Shown: piece by piece, positions 16,496-25,857 of the stretch
Layout of the letters: every line of letters begins with the position of its first letter
Numbering within the stretch: position 1 is the first letter of the stretch
From: Kitasatospora papulosa
Lineage (GTDB): Bacteria > Actinomycetota > Actinomycetes > Streptomycetales > Streptomycetaceae
Reading direction: 5' to 3'
NCBI RefSeq assembly: GCF_000717245.1
Contig: NZ_JNYQ01000004.1
Span: 1-64,000, forward strand
Length of the DNA: 64,000 nt
Position numbers and translations under genes: made by a program
The notes under the pieces: generated by a model
Databases searched by the model: none
What the model was told of the DNA's origin: nothing
Seen by the model: only the letters and a program-made list of their open reading frames with translations

Positions 16496-18450
16496 GAGGC
16501 GTCCCCGATCACCCGGACGCGGTGGTCGAACGAGAAGACGAGCGCGGGTGCTTCGAGATCGATCCGCTCCGTGGGGTCGCCGCGCTTCCCGCTGAGCGGG
16601 TCGGCGGGATGCAGCAGCACCTCGTCCACCAGCTCGACGCCGGGGACCCGTTGCAGCACCGCGAACACCTCGCCCGCCTGGACGGGGCGGCCGAAGGGCC
16701 ATCCCGTGCCGTGCGCGCCGCCGGTCAGCGGGTCGAGGTGGCGGTACAGGGCGTCGTGCGCATCCCGCCTGACCCGGTCGGTGTCGGTGCCGCGGAAGGC
16801 GTGCACCGTCGCGACGACCGTCACCCCCTGGTAGAACGGCGGCCCGACCGCGAGCCGGGTGCCGATCAGTCGCCGCTCGTCCAGGTACCGGGTGATGCGA
16901 CCCAGCAGGTCGTCCCCGGGGACGAGTTGCTCGAAGCGCAGCCGGCCGCCCGGGTCCGACACGGCCTGCGGGACGACCAGCACCCGCACGGCGTGCGCGC
17001 CGTGCTCGTCCGGCTCGGCGGCGAGGCAGGTGATGCGCGCGGTCTCGGGTGCGGCGCGGCGCGCGAGTTCCTCGTAGTCCCGCAGGGTCACGGCGCGGTC
17101 CTGCGCGCTCAGCGCGATGGGCGCCCTGCGCTTCGCCTCCTCGACGGTCTCCCCGTCGACCCCGCCGCGCGCCGCCTCCCGGTTGACGACGTCGGAGACG
17201 TACGGAACGGAGTCGCGGAGCACCTGGATGGCGCCCCTGGCGACGTTGCCGGCCTTTCCGCCGCCCGTGCGGTAGCGGCGGGCCCGGATCGGTGCGCCCT
17301 TGGGCGGTACCGCCCCGTACTGACGCAGGGTGCCGTCCGGTTCGCGGACGGACGGGCCGAAGGCGATCTCGCCGGTGGTCGCGTCCAGGGTGATGTGCCG
17401 GTCGTCGGGGCCCGAGGCGGCGAAGTGGCCGACCGTCTCCCAGTCGACCCAGCCGTCGCGCTCGGCGACCTGGAGGAGCAGCGGCTGCGCGTCGCCGACG
17501 ACGGGGCTGTTGGCCAGCCGCAGCCGGTGTCCGGGCAGTCCGGTGGACTCCCCGAGCGCTTCGTCCCGCACGGTCTCGGCGTGTACGACGCCGGTGGTGC
17601 CGCCGATGCTGAACGCCTCGGCGGAGCGGATGGTGGGCGAGGTGGTGAAGAAGGGCTGGCCCGGTTCCGGCTCGGTGACCCGGCAGCGCAGCCAGCCCGC
17701 CTCGCGTCGCCCGGTGCGGGAGAGCGCGTGGCCGGCGGGGACGTGCAGCACGACCTCGCCGGGGCGGTTGAGTCCGCCGGTGGTGTCCCGGTCGACGTCG
17801 CAGACGGCCCAGCCGTCGGCGGTCCACGCCTCCCAGGCGAGCGGCGGCTGCCTGGGGTCGACGCCGACGCCGTCCACCTGGCTGTCGAGCTCCAGGACGA
17901 CCACGCACTCCGGCACGGCGGCGCTGAGCCCGAACAGCATGCGGTCCCCGGGGCGCGGAGCCTCCGTGAAGCAGTTGACGTCCTTGGACTCGGCGAGGTC
18001 CGAGGTGCGGTCGACCGCTTCCTGACCGGTCGGCTGGACCACGAGGTACGACAACTCGCACGGGATCACGGTGAGTTCGCGCTCGGTGGCGAAGACCACC
18101 GCGTCCTCGGTCTGGGTGCGGACCGTGGCGACCTCGGTACCCGTCGCCAGCACGACGGGCTGCTGCTGCGGCGCCGACAGCCAGAACGTGACGTCGGCGC
18201 GCGCCGCGGACGGCGGGAAGAGCGTGATCCCGATGAGGTCCAGGAACGCGAGGTGGTTCTTCTCGGGCACCCGGTTGAGCCGGTACACGATCTGGTCGGC
18301 CATGTGGGCGACCGTCTCGACGAGGGTCACGCCCGGGTCGGAGACGTTGTGGTCGGTCCACTCGGGGGCGCGCTGCTGGATGTAGCGCTTGGCGTCGTCG
18401 ACGAACTGCTGGAAGCGCCGGTCGTCGAGGTTGGGGGAGGGCAGGGCCAT
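16492..18450 (-). CDS. CIS baseplate J-like assembly protein
   Basis: 652 residues of the baseplate wedge family (P2 J / T4 gp6 relatives). The N-terminus reads LDDRRFQQFVDDAKRYI, then WTDHNVSDPGVTLVETVAHMADQIVYRLNRVPEKNHLAFLDLIGI. A central Ig-like/beta region follows, and the C-terminal part has AQDRAVTLRDYEELARRA and YLDERRLIGTRLAVGPP. It forms the inner baseplate ring that triggers sheath contraction. The length is shorter than the roughly 900-residue AFP Afp12 but normal for actinobacterial CIS. It starts in a TGATG overlap with the gp25 gene. Confidence 0.9.
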   Translation of the reverse strand: MALPSPNLDDRRFQQFVDDAKRYIQQRAPEWTDHNVSDPGVTLVETVAHMADQIVYRLNRVPEKNHLAFLDLIGITLFPPSAARADVTFWLSAPQQQPVVLATGTEVATVRTQTEDAVVFATERELTVIPCELSYLVVQPTGQEAVDRTSDLAESKDVNCFTEAPRPGDRMLFGLSAAVPECVVVLELDSQVDGVGVDPRQPPLAWEAWTADGWAVCDVDRDTTGGLNRPGEVVLHVPAGHALSRTGRREAGWLRCRVTEPEPGQPFFTTSPTIRSAEAFSIGGTTGVVHAETVRDEALGESTGLPGHRLRLANSPVVGDAQPLLLQVAERDGWVDWETVGHFAASGPDDRHITLDATTGEIAFGPSVREPDGTLRQYGAVPPKGAPIRARRYRTGGGKAGNVARGAIQVLRDSVPYVSDVVNREAARGGVDGETVEEAKRRAPIALSAQDRAVTLRDYEELARRAAPETARITCLAAEPDEHGAHAVRVLVVPQAVSDPGGRLRFEQLVPGDDLLGRITRYLDERRLIGTRLAVGPPFYQGVTVVATVHAFRGTDTDRVRRDAHDALYRHLDPLTGGAHGTGWPFGRPVQAGEVFAVLQRVPGVELVDEVLLHPADPLSGKRGDPTERIDLEAPALVFSFDHRVRVIGDAS

Positions 18451-18893
18451 CAGCGGTCGCTTCCAAAGTGCTCGTCGGGGGTGCCGGACCCCTCGGGCCC
18501 GTCGTGGGAGGGGATCACGTAGAACGGGAAGACCAGACTGCGCGGGTTGTTGGTGCCGGTGATCGAGTAGCGGACGTCGATGAAGAGGACACCCTCCTCC
18601 GCGCCGGCCGTCACCGCGACGTCGTCCACCTCGATGCGCGGTTCCCAGCGGTCCAGGCAGCTGTGCACCTCGTGCTGGATCCGGCCGGCGGTGGCCTCGT
18701 TGACGGGGGCGAAGACCATGTCGTGGATGGCGCAGCCGAACTCGGGGCGCATCGGCCGCTCACCGGGGGCCGTGGAGAGGACGAGGCGGATGGCCTCCTC
18801 GACCTCGCGTTCCCCGCTGACCAGGGCGATGCCGCCGGTGGGGCTGATCCGCATCGGGAAGGCCCATCCGGAGCCGACGAATCGTTCAGCCAT
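18450..18893 (-). CDS. CIS gp25-like baseplate wedge protein
   Basis: 147 residues of the GPW/gp25 family. GGIALVSGEREVEEAIRLVL is followed by the signature PGERPMRPEFGCAIHDMVF and then EVHSCLDRWEPRIEVDDV. The conserved EPR motif, which contacts the sheath at the baseplate, is present. It is the smallest baseplate piece and nucleates sheath assembly. It is coupled to the spike gene upstream and the J-like gene downstream by TGATG overlaps. Confidence 0.92.
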   Translation of the reverse strand: MAERFVGSGWAFPMRISPTGGIALVSGEREVEEAIRLVLSTAPGERPMRPEFGCAIHDMVFAPVNEATAGRIQHEVHSCLDRWEPRIEVDDVAVTAGAEEGVLFIDVRYSITGTNNPRSLVFPFYVIPSHDGPEGSGTPDEHFGSDR

Positions 18894-20764
18894 CAGATGC
18901 CTCCCACCGTCAGCACCGGCTTCATCTTGGACAGGACCAGGGGAGCGTTCAGGCCGATCTCCAGACCGGAGTTGATCTTCAGGGCGAGTCCTGCGGTCAG
19001 CGTCATGGCGGCACCGGCCGACACGCTCAGCGCGCTCGCGTTCACGGACGTGGTGCCCGCCTGCACCGACAGGGCGCTGGAGTTGATGTTCATGGGTCCG
19101 CCGCTGCGGATCGTCATGGAGCCCACCGCGTTCAGCGAGAGGTTGCCGCCCGCGTTGATGGCCACGGCTCCGGTCCCCCTGATGGAGACCTTCCCCTTGC
19201 TGTCCACGACGATCTCGGTCTTCGTCCGGTCCAGGTTGATGGTGAGCCGGTTGTCACCGGTGGAGAGCCGCACCCCGCGCTTGAGGCCGACACTCTGGTC
19301 GAGCAGGTCGAGCCGGTTGTTGCTGCGGTCCGACACGGTGCGGCGGGTGACCTTGCCGCGCGTCGGGTCGTACACCGGCACGTCGACGGGGTCCGGCTTG
19401 TCGACGCCGTTGTAGAGGCCGCCGATGACGTACGGGTGGTCCAGGGCGCCGCGGTCGAACGCCACCAGCACCTCGTCGTCGACGTCCGGGGAGATCATGC
19501 TGCCGCCCTTGACCCCGCCGAACTGCACGGTCCGGGTCCAGTCGCTGACGTACATGTCGTCCAGCCACGGGAACTTCAGCTTGACCCTGCCCTGCCTCAG
19601 CGGGTCCTTGATGTCGGTGACCAGGGCGTTGGCGACGCTCGGCAGCCCCGCGGAGCCCGCCCCGCCGCCTCCGGAGGTGAGCCCGAACAACGAGCGCCAC
19701 TGACGTCCGCTGACGTTCAGGAACGTCTCGTAGTGCTCCTGGTCACCGAAGGTGTGGCGGGCCGCCGTCACCGTGTACTTGCCCTGGAACGGCTTGCCGA
19801 CGTCCTTCAGGGTGACGGCGACCCCGGGGCGCAGTTCGGTGTTGCCCCGGGCCGTGATCTCCACCTCGGCGAAGGAGGACGTCACGTCGTCCGCGACGGC
19901 GTCGGCGGCGTGCTTGACCTCGTCCAGCTTGTCGTAGGGCGTGTCGGTCACGACGAGTTCGGCCTTGCCGAACGTCTTGGACACCTCGGAGGGTGTCGTA
20001 CCGATGGCGAAGCCCGTGTTGTCCAGAGCGGGTGCCTTGGAGACGAGAGGCTGCTTGGTCGTGACGTTCCAGCCTCGCGCCTCGACCGCGGTCACCTGGT
20101 CGGCCGAGGTCACCGCCGCGCGGCAGCGCAGGATCTCCTCGCCGCCCTTCAGCAGGAGGGCGCTCTGCGAGCTCGGCATGCTCTCCGGAGGAGCCGATGC
20201 CGCCTGCTGCCGCTTGACGAACTGGAACCGGCCCTTCGAGTTGATGGACATCACCATCTCGTTCTCGTCCGCGAGCCTCTGGACGAAGTCCCAGTCGGTG
20301 ACGTTGGCCTGGCTGATGAACTCGTACTGCCCCTTGGTCCGTTGGGTCTTCCCCAGGGGAATGCCGCTCTTGCGCGCCAGCTCGACAGCGATCTCGGTGG
20401 CGGTCTTGTTCCTGTACGCCGCGACCCTGCGCTGCCGGAGCATGCGGTGGCCCTTGTCGTAGCCGCGGATGACGGTGAACGTCCCGGTGCGGTCGTAGTC
20501 GGTCTCCAGCGCCGTGACCTCACCGGTGATCAGCGGCGTGCCCTTGCCGTCGGACATGGGCGTGATCACCACGGGCGCGCCGATCTCGACGTTCAGCTTG
20601 GCGAGGATGTCCTTCTTGTCGTCACGGAAGGTGAGATGGAACGCTCCGGGCACTCCAGCGCCGAAGTCGACCCGGCCCGCCACCAGTTTGGTGTTCTCCG
20701 GGGACTTGAGCTTCGTGCCGGCGATCTGCACCGTGAGGATGTTGGAGAAACCGATGTCGGGCAT
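18893..20764 (-). CDS. CIS VgrG-like spike/hub protein
   Basis: 623 residues. The gp27-like hub domains (about 1-360) include GVPGAFHLTFRDDKKDILAKL and a phage-late-control-D-like segment ATEIAVELARKSGIPLG with VTDWDFVQRLADENEMV. A gp5-like OB-fold follows (DPLRQGRVKLKFPWLDD, PDVDDEVLVAFDRGALDHPYVIGGLYNG). The C-terminal beta-helix needle (about 500-623) consists of short repeats such as AINAGGNLSLNAVGSMTIRSG. It forms the puncturing tip at the baseplate centre. There is no effector extension after the needle, and no PAAR gene follows. Confidence 0.92.
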   Translation of the reverse strand: MPDIGFSNILTVQIAGTKLKSPENTKLVAGRVDFGAGVPGAFHLTFRDDKKDILAKLNVEIGAPVVITPMSDGKGTPLITGEVTALETDYDRTGTFTVIRGYDKGHRMLRQRRVAAYRNKTATEIAVELARKSGIPLGKTQRTKGQYEFISQANVTDWDFVQRLADENEMVMSINSKGRFQFVKRQQAASAPPESMPSSQSALLLKGGEEILRCRAAVTSADQVTAVEARGWNVTTKQPLVSKAPALDNTGFAIGTTPSEVSKTFGKAELVVTDTPYDKLDEVKHAADAVADDVTSSFAEVEITARGNTELRPGVAVTLKDVGKPFQGKYTVTAARHTFGDQEHYETFLNVSGRQWRSLFGLTSGGGGAGSAGLPSVANALVTDIKDPLRQGRVKLKFPWLDDMYVSDWTRTVQFGGVKGGSMISPDVDDEVLVAFDRGALDHPYVIGGLYNGVDKPDPVDVPVYDPTRGKVTRRTVSDRSNNRLDLLDQSVGLKRGVRLSTGDNRLTINLDRTKTEIVVDSKGKVSIRGTGAVAINAGGNLSLNAVGSMTIRSGGPMNINSSALSVQAGTTSVNASALSVSAGAAMTLTAGLALKINSGLEIGLNAPLVLSKMKPVLTVGGI

Positions 20765-21486
20765 CAGACGCCGACCTCTTCAGCGGCAGGGAGCATCAGT
20801 TCGGTACCGGGCGTCAGCATCTTCGGGTCGTCGATGTCGTTGGCCTCGGCGATCGTGCGCCACACCGTGGCGTCCCCGTACTCGCGCCACGCGAGGAGCG
20901 GAAGCGTGTCGCCGGCCACGACCCGGTGCACCCGGCGGGTGGTGAGCGCGCCGGAGGTGGGGTTCTGGCCGAGGGTGCTGCTCGGGATCTCGTGCAGGTT
21001 GACCTGGCAGACGGCCCGGATCGGCATTCCGTTGGTGTTGAAGAGGGTGTACTGGGCCTCCACGGAGCTGACGTACGCGTTGAAGCGGGCCGTGGAAAAT
21101 GCCCCCCACTCGAAGACCACCCACGGGGTCGACGGCTGGTTCGCCGCGATGCTCGCCGTGGTCGTCTCGCAGCAGGAGAAGAGGGCTTCGACCTTCTTGC
21201 GCACGTCGTTGCTGTCCGGGTCGTCGGAGCGGTCGAGGAAGATCTCCACCGTCATCTCCCGGGGCTCGGGCCCCATGAACTCCGGTACCGCCCCGTCACG
21301 TACGGCGGCGGTGGGCGTGGTCTTCCACTGGGCCCTGCGGGTCAGCGACAACTGGGACGGGTTGAAGTCGAAGTTGAACGTCTTCATGAGCGCACCCGGA
21401 CTGGTGCTGCTGCCGATCGGCGGCTGGTGGATGGCGAGCGTCGCCCGCACCAGGCTGTCGCCGATACCGAAACTGGAGAGGTTCAT
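20764..21486 (-). CDS. CIS tube/baseplate adaptor with LysM (Afp7-like)
   Basis: 240 residues. The N-terminal CIS-tube domain (about 35-170) contains FNFDFNPSQLSLTRRAQW, EPREMTVEIFLDRSDD and STPWVVFEWGAFS. A C-terminal LysM (about 180-235) reads HRVVAGDTLPLLAWREYGD and ends DDPKMLTPGTELMLP. In AFP/PVC and phage tails such proteins (gp53/gp48-like) join the tube to the spike, with the LysM used for internal packing rather than peptidoglycan binding. It starts 3 bases after the second tube gene and overlaps the spike gene by one base. Confidence 0.9.
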   Translation of the reverse strand: MNLSSFGIGDSLVRATLAIHQPPIGSSTSPGALMKTFNFDFNPSQLSLTRRAQWKTTPTAAVRDGAVPEFMGPEPREMTVEIFLDRSDDPDSNDVRKKVEALFSCCETTTASIAANQPSTPWVVFEWGAFSTARFNAYVSSVEAQYTLFNTNGMPIRAVCQVNLHEIPSSTLGQNPTSGALTTRRVHRVVAGDTLPLLAWREYGDATVWRTIAEANDIDDPKMLTPGTELMLPAAEEVGV

Positions 21487-21489
21487 CGG

Positions 21490-21927
21490 CTACGCCTCCC
21501 CCGCGTCGGTGAATCCGTGATGCGCGATCTCCAGGACCTCGGTGGCCACGGCGGGGCTCGCCGGGTCGAAGGAAGGACCGCGCCAGCTCACGGGGAGTAC
21601 GTCGATCAGCCCCCACTGGGCGACCATCGAGCCGTCCGCGCGCAGCGCCGCGATCTGTCCGGTGGGCCGGGTCACCCCCGTGGTGACGGAGGAGATCCAC
21701 TCCGCCACCTTCGCCGTCTCCTCGGTGAGGGGCCGGGTCAGCGTGATGTTGGAGAAGGTGACACGGGAGGGCAGCTGCCAGACGAAGCCGTTGTTGCCGC
21801 CCTCCTGCCGCTGCTCGATCTCGACCTGGGAGGAGAGCCCTTCGCAACCGTTGAAGTTGCCCAGGCTCTCACCGTCGATGGTGAGGTTGAAGAAGATGGT
21901 GGAGCCTGCGTCGAGTTCCTGGGGCAT
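21490..21927 (-). CDS. CIS second inner-tube protein (Afp5-like tube initiator)
   Basis: 145 residues of the gp19/tube family: IFFNLTIDGESLGNFNGCEGLSSQVEIEQR, VTFSNITLTRPLTEE, and ALRADGSMVAQWGLIDVLPVSW. It is a paralogue of the main tube protein at 26336. In related systems the second copy is the tube-initiating ring above the spike. Its position directly before the LysM adaptor and spike genes fits that role. About 97 bases separate it from the giant protein upstream. Confidence 0.88.
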   Translation of the reverse strand: MPQELDAGSTIFFNLTIDGESLGNFNGCEGLSSQVEIEQRQEGGNNGFVWQLPSRVTFSNITLTRPLTEETAKVAEWISSVTTGVTRPTGQIAALRADGSMVAQWGLIDVLPVSWRGPSFDPASPAVATEVLEIAHHGFTDAGEA

Positions 21928-22024
21928 CGGGTGGGGCCTTCCTGCGGTTCCACGTGCGGTCGGGGGCTGGGGTTCCGACGGGGTTCCGCCGGGATGGGAC
22001 GTACGGGCGTTCTCGCGGGGCCGG

Positions 22025-25000
22025 TCAGTGGCGTGGGTCGCGCAGCTTGCCGATCCGCTCGCGGTCGAGCCGTAGCTCGGCGCGCAGCATCCGGGTCATC
22101 GGCCCGATCAGCCTGTGGACCAGCTCCGCCACCTGGTCCTCCTTCAGGTCACGCGGTTTCAACTGGCTCGTCACCGAGGGCGCAGGCTTGTCCGCGGCGC
22201 TGGAGCCGCTGCTGCTCCGCTGCACCGCGACCGACGTGGCGCGGGGCGGCGAGGTCACGCGCGCGGGGGCGGGCGCGGGCGCGGGTGTACGGACCGGGGG
22301 CGGGGGCGCGATCGGGGGCTGGGGAGGCCGGGCGGCCTGGGCCTCGGGCGCCCGCTGCACGGGAAGCGCGGCAGCCGGAACGGACCGGGCCGGCGCCAGG
22401 GACACGACGGGACTCCGGACGGGCCGGGCCACGGGGGCGGAGGCGACCGGAGCAGCCGGGGCGGCCGGTGTGCGGGGCGTGTGCCCGGATGCGGGCGGGA
22501 GCGCGGGGGCGGGCGCGGCTGTGGGCATGTGCCCAGGTGCGAGCGCGTGTCCGGGTGCGCTCGTGTGCCCGGGTGTGAGCGTGCGCGCGGGTGTGGGGCC
22601 GGCGGGGTTGTACGTCGACGGCGTACGAGCGATCCCGGTGGGGGCGGACGGCACCGACACGGAGACGCCCCGGTCGCGAGGTGCCGACGGCGGCGCGCCC
22701 CCGTGGCGGGGCGTGGCCACGGAGCGCTGGACGACCGGGGACCGAGGTGCCGGCGCGGACAGGGGCACGGCGCGTGGGACGACGGGGGCGGGGGCGGGCG
22801 CGTCCTTGGAACGGTGCCCCTCGTGACCGGGTCCTGCGGGCGCGGACGCCGTGGTGGGAACGGCGACGGGGCGTGCGGGGGCGGGTGTGGGACGAGCGGG
22901 GGCGGGTGTGGGACGGGCGGGAGCCGGTGCGGGGCGTGCGGGGGCGGGGGCCACTCCGCTACGAGCAGGGGCAGCCGCAGGACGGGCGGGGGCCGGTGCG
23001 GGGGCGGGGACCACGGCGCTACGAGCGGGGGCCGGTGCCGGCGCGGGGGCAGGGGTGCGAGGAATCGGACGCGCGGCAGTGGACGACGGCGACGGCGACG
23101 GCGACGGCGCAGTGGAACGCTGCACCGCGGGCCGGCGCTGAGCTTCGCCGGCGCCGTTGTTCCCGGGGGCCGCACTTGACGTGGGACCGGTCCGGACGCG
23201 GTGCAGGCGCACGGGGGCCGGGACGCTCCTGGGCGTCGGCGCGGGGGCCGGCGTCTGCGAAGGCCGTGGCACGGCGCCACGGACGCCCGGGAGCGCGGGT
23301 GCCCCGGGCGCGGCGGCCCGCTGCACCGCGACAGGAGAGGCTCCGGCCGCAGGCGCGGGGCCGGCTCGTCGGGTGACGGCTGCCGGCGCACCGGCCGCCA
23401 CCGCGGCAGGTGCCGCGGGCCCCGTCCCCACCGGCTGCGGCGTGAGGCCCGCAGCCGTCACCGGCCGCGACGAACCCACCAGCGGGGCGACCGGCAGGGA
23501 CCGCGACACCGGAGGCACGTCGGTCGACGTCAGCGGGGCGTCAGCGGGGCCGAGGGACACGGCGGGCGACCGCAACACGGACGGCAGGGCACTCGCCGGG
23601 GCCACGGGGGTCCCGGGGGCCGCAACGGAGGTGGTGGCGGGGGCAGGAGCTGGGGCTGGGGTGGTGGTGGCCCGGGCGGTAGGTCGGGGAGGGCGCGGGA
23701 GCGAGGCCCCGGGAGCGTTCCGGGGAGAGCCCTGGGGTGCGTTCCGGGGCGGGTCGTGGGGTGCGTTCCGGGGCTGGGGCGACCGCTGCACAGACAGCGC
23801 ACCGCCAGGGCGGCCGGGGCCGGGGCCGGGTACGGATGCGTCGTACCCGGTGGCCTGAACCGGCCCCCGCTCCACGGCACCAGGGCCGTGCCCGGACACG
23901 GAACCGGGACCGGGCACGGAGGGCGCCGCTGGGTGCGTCGAACCGGTAGCGATATCGGACGCACCTGCTGGAACGGCCGGTTGCCTGACGGCGGGGGCGG
24001 AACCGGAAGTGCCGAAATCGCTGAGGGATCCGGTCCGGGTGCTCGGCGACGCACCGGTCGCCGGTGCACGCTGCACGCGGGGGGCCCGGCCGGGGGCCGG
24101 GGCACCCGGCCGCCGGCGCACCGCGGGGGCGGGCCCGGGGGCGACCGCCTGACTGCCGACAGGCCTGCTCGACGGAGCGCCCAACACCGGCCGGACGACC
24201 GGACGGGACTCGGGCGTACGGGGTGCGGGTGTATCTGTCCCGGAGGTGGCGGCCGGGCGTGCGGCAGGCACCGGTGCGGCCGCCGGTGTCCTGCGCGCCG
24301 GCGGTGTCACACCGTTCCCGTCGGCGGACGCCGCCGGACGCCCCGACGTCACTCCGCCCCCGGAAGGGCCCGGGGGCGGGACTCCGGGTGCTGCCGGACC
24401 TTGCGACGACGGCCGCCCGAGGGGGCCGTCCGTGCCACGGCCACGCTGCTCCGGCGCGGTCCGCGGTGTCCGTGGGGTCGGGGGAACGACCGGCCCTGAC
24501 GACGGGGGCCCGAGCGGCGAGCGGCGGACCGGCGCGGTTCCCGCGGGTCCGGTCGTCCGGACGGGAGCGCTCACCCCGCGTCGTTGTACGGGGAGTGAGG
24601 ACGAGGACGAGGGTGTGGGAGCGGGAGCGGGAGGCGTCCGGCCCGGCGGGGGCGCCGCCGCAGGCCCCCCTGCCGGACCCGGTCGCCGGGGAGCCGAAGG
24701 CTCGGTGCGCGCGGAGCCGCTGCTGGGTCCGCCCTGCTTTGCCTCCGAGCGCTGGACGCGAACAGCCGGTGCCGGGGCCGGAATCGGAGCCGGAGCTGTG
24801 ACCGGGGCCGAGGGCGGGGCAGCCTTGGGAGCCGAGGTCGGGGCCGCGGTCGGGGCCGCGGTCGGGGCCGGGGCTGGGGCCGGGGCCGCAGAGGACCGCA
24901 AGGGGCTGGGAGGCGCAGTTCGGGGCGTAGGCGCCGAAGAAGGGGTGGCGGGCGTAGAGGAAGAGGGCGCGGACGCCGCGGACGCGGGCGCAGACGAAGC

Positions 25001-25699
25001 CGCGGACGCGGGCGCCGAAGGCGAGGGCGCGGTACCCGCCCCGCTCGCCGCGGACGCGGGCGCCGTCCTGCTCGGCACCGCTGCGGGAAGTGCCCTGCGC
25101 TGCACCGTGTTCGGCGCGGAGGCCCGTGTCAGCGCGGAGGGCGCGGGTCGCCTCCGGGGTTGTACGGGAGCGACTCGCGGCCCCTGGGCGCGCTGGACCG
25201 AAGGGCCCTGCCAAGCGCCCCGGGGGCCCTGACCGACGGTCCCACCGCCAACGCCACCGTCAACGGCGGCGGCGCCCGCATCCGCGCCGCCCTCGGGGGC
25301 AGCGGCCGGCAGGGAGAGCCTGGGCTCGTCGAGGCGTGCGGGCCCAGGCCCGGGGGGGTACGACTGGGTGTCCTTGATCAGGCCGGTCGGAGCATCGGCG
25401 AGCACGGCGTGCGAGAGCGTCCCCGAGAAGGACGGGTTCTGCCACGCGGTCAGCGAACCCCCGAACTCCGAGGATGCGACCGTCTGCTTCGCCGGCGTCA
25501 GGGTCACGAGCCGGATCGGCGGCAGACCGGCCCATTCCCGCCCTCGGACGGGGGCCGCGGTGGTGCCGGCGGCGTCGCGGGTGGGCGGCTCGGGGGTGGG
25601 GGCCGGTACCGTACCGCCCCCGCCCTCGTTCCGCTCCGGGCCGCCGCCCTGCTGGTCAGCGCCTCGTCCACGGCCCTTGAGCCGGTCGAATATCCCCAT
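22025..25699 (-). CDS. Giant Pro/Ala-rich VQR-motif CIS protein, tape-measure or cargo candidate
   Basis: 1224 residues. A short N-terminal domain (about 50-110: LPPIRLVTLTPAKQTV, SLTAWQNPSFSGTLSHAVLA) is followed by roughly 1050 residues of Pro, Ala, Ser, Thr and Arg. A C-terminal helix pair (DLKEDQVAELVHRLIGPMTRM, then LRLDRERIGKL) closes the protein. The tripeptide VQR occurs 11 times through the low-complexity part. No enzymatic motif is visible. It lies between tube genes and baseplate genes and is the only CIS gene long enough for a tape measure. It could instead be a cargo or scaffold. The ATG at 25699 gives a TGATG overlap with the DUF6760 gene; a GTG at 25702 is the alternative. The function is unassigned. 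Confidence 0.75.
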   Translation of the reverse strand: MGIFDRLKGRGRGADQQGGGPERNEGGGGTVPAPTPEPPTRDAAGTTAAPVRGREWAGLPPIRLVTLTPAKQTVASSEFGGSLTAWQNPSFSGTLSHAVLADAPTGLIKDTQSYPPGPGPARLDEPRLSLPAAAPEGGADAGAAAVDGGVGGGTVGQGPRGAWQGPSVQRAQGPRVAPVQPRRRPAPSALTRASAPNTVQRRALPAAVPSRTAPASAASGAGTAPSPSAPASAASSAPASAASAPSSSTPATPSSAPTPRTAPPSPLRSSAAPAPAPAPTAAPTAAPTSAPKAAPPSAPVTAPAPIPAPAPAVRVQRSEAKQGGPSSGSARTEPSAPRRPGPAGGPAAAPPPGRTPPAPAPTPSSSSSLPVQRRGVSAPVRTTGPAGTAPVRRSPLGPPSSGPVVPPTPRTPRTAPEQRGRGTDGPLGRPSSQGPAAPGVPPPGPSGGGVTSGRPAASADGNGVTPPARRTPAAAPVPAARPAATSGTDTPAPRTPESRPVVRPVLGAPSSRPVGSQAVAPGPAPAVRRRPGAPAPGRAPRVQRAPATGASPSTRTGSLSDFGTSGSAPAVRQPAVPAGASDIATGSTHPAAPSVPGPGSVSGHGPGAVERGPVQATGYDASVPGPGPGRPGGALSVQRSPQPRNAPHDPPRNAPQGSPRNAPGASLPRPPRPTARATTTPAPAPAPATTSVAAPGTPVAPASALPSVLRSPAVSLGPADAPLTSTDVPPVSRSLPVAPLVGSSRPVTAAGLTPQPVGTGPAAPAAVAAGAPAAVTRRAGPAPAAGASPVAVQRAAAPGAPALPGVRGAVPRPSQTPAPAPTPRSVPAPVRLHRVRTGPTSSAAPGNNGAGEAQRRPAVQRSTAPSPSPSPSSTAARPIPRTPAPAPAPAPARSAVVPAPAPAPARPAAAPARSGVAPAPARPAPAPARPTPAPARPTPAPARPVAVPTTASAPAGPGHEGHRSKDAPAPAPVVPRAVPLSAPAPRSPVVQRSVATPRHGGAPPSAPRDRGVSVSVPSAPTGIARTPSTYNPAGPTPARTLTPGHTSAPGHALAPGHMPTAAPAPALPPASGHTPRTPAAPAAPVASAPVARPVRSPVVSLAPARSVPAAALPVQRAPEAQAARPPQPPIAPPPPVRTPAPAPAPARVTSPPRATSVAVQRSSSGSSAADKPAPSVTSQLKPRDLKEDQVAELVHRLIGPMTRMLRAELRLDRERIGKLRDPRH

Positions 25700-25857
25700 C
25701 ACCGCTCCGTAGCAGCACGCGTCACCAGCGTGGCGATCTGTTCGGCGTACCGCCGCCGCTCACGGTGTTCCAGGTCCAGAATGTCGTCGAGGTTCCAGTG
25801 GAAGTGGTAGGCGATGTACGCGATCTCCTCATGGATACGGTCGGTCGCGTACGTCAC
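25699..25857 (-). CDS. CIS-associated DUF6760 micro-protein
   Basis: 52 residues from a GTG at 25857: TDRIHEEIAYIAYHFHW, then LDDILDLEHRERRRYAEQI. It is wholly helical in appearance with paired aromatic and acidic residues and matches the small DUF6760 proteins found in Streptomyces CIS operons. Its GTG overlaps the stop of the T4-baseplate-like gene (GTGA), and its stop overlaps the start of the giant gene (TGATG), so it is locked into the operon. The role is unknown; a chaperone for the giant neighbour is one guess. Confidence 0.82.
   Translation of the reverse strand: MTYATDRIHEEIAYIAYHFHWNLDDILDLEHRERRRYAEQIATLVTRAATER

Noticed and set aside
22850..22960. CRISPR-like repeats in the GC-rich stretch
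   Set aside because: The repeats are 18-21 bp codon repeats encoding Pro-Ala-Arg units, with no spacers of constant length and no cas genes.
22115..25232. Long plus-strand frames opposite the giant VQR protein
   Set aside because: These are Gly/Arg/Ala-rich shadows of a Pro/Ala-rich coding strand. No start with a ribosome site and no domain.
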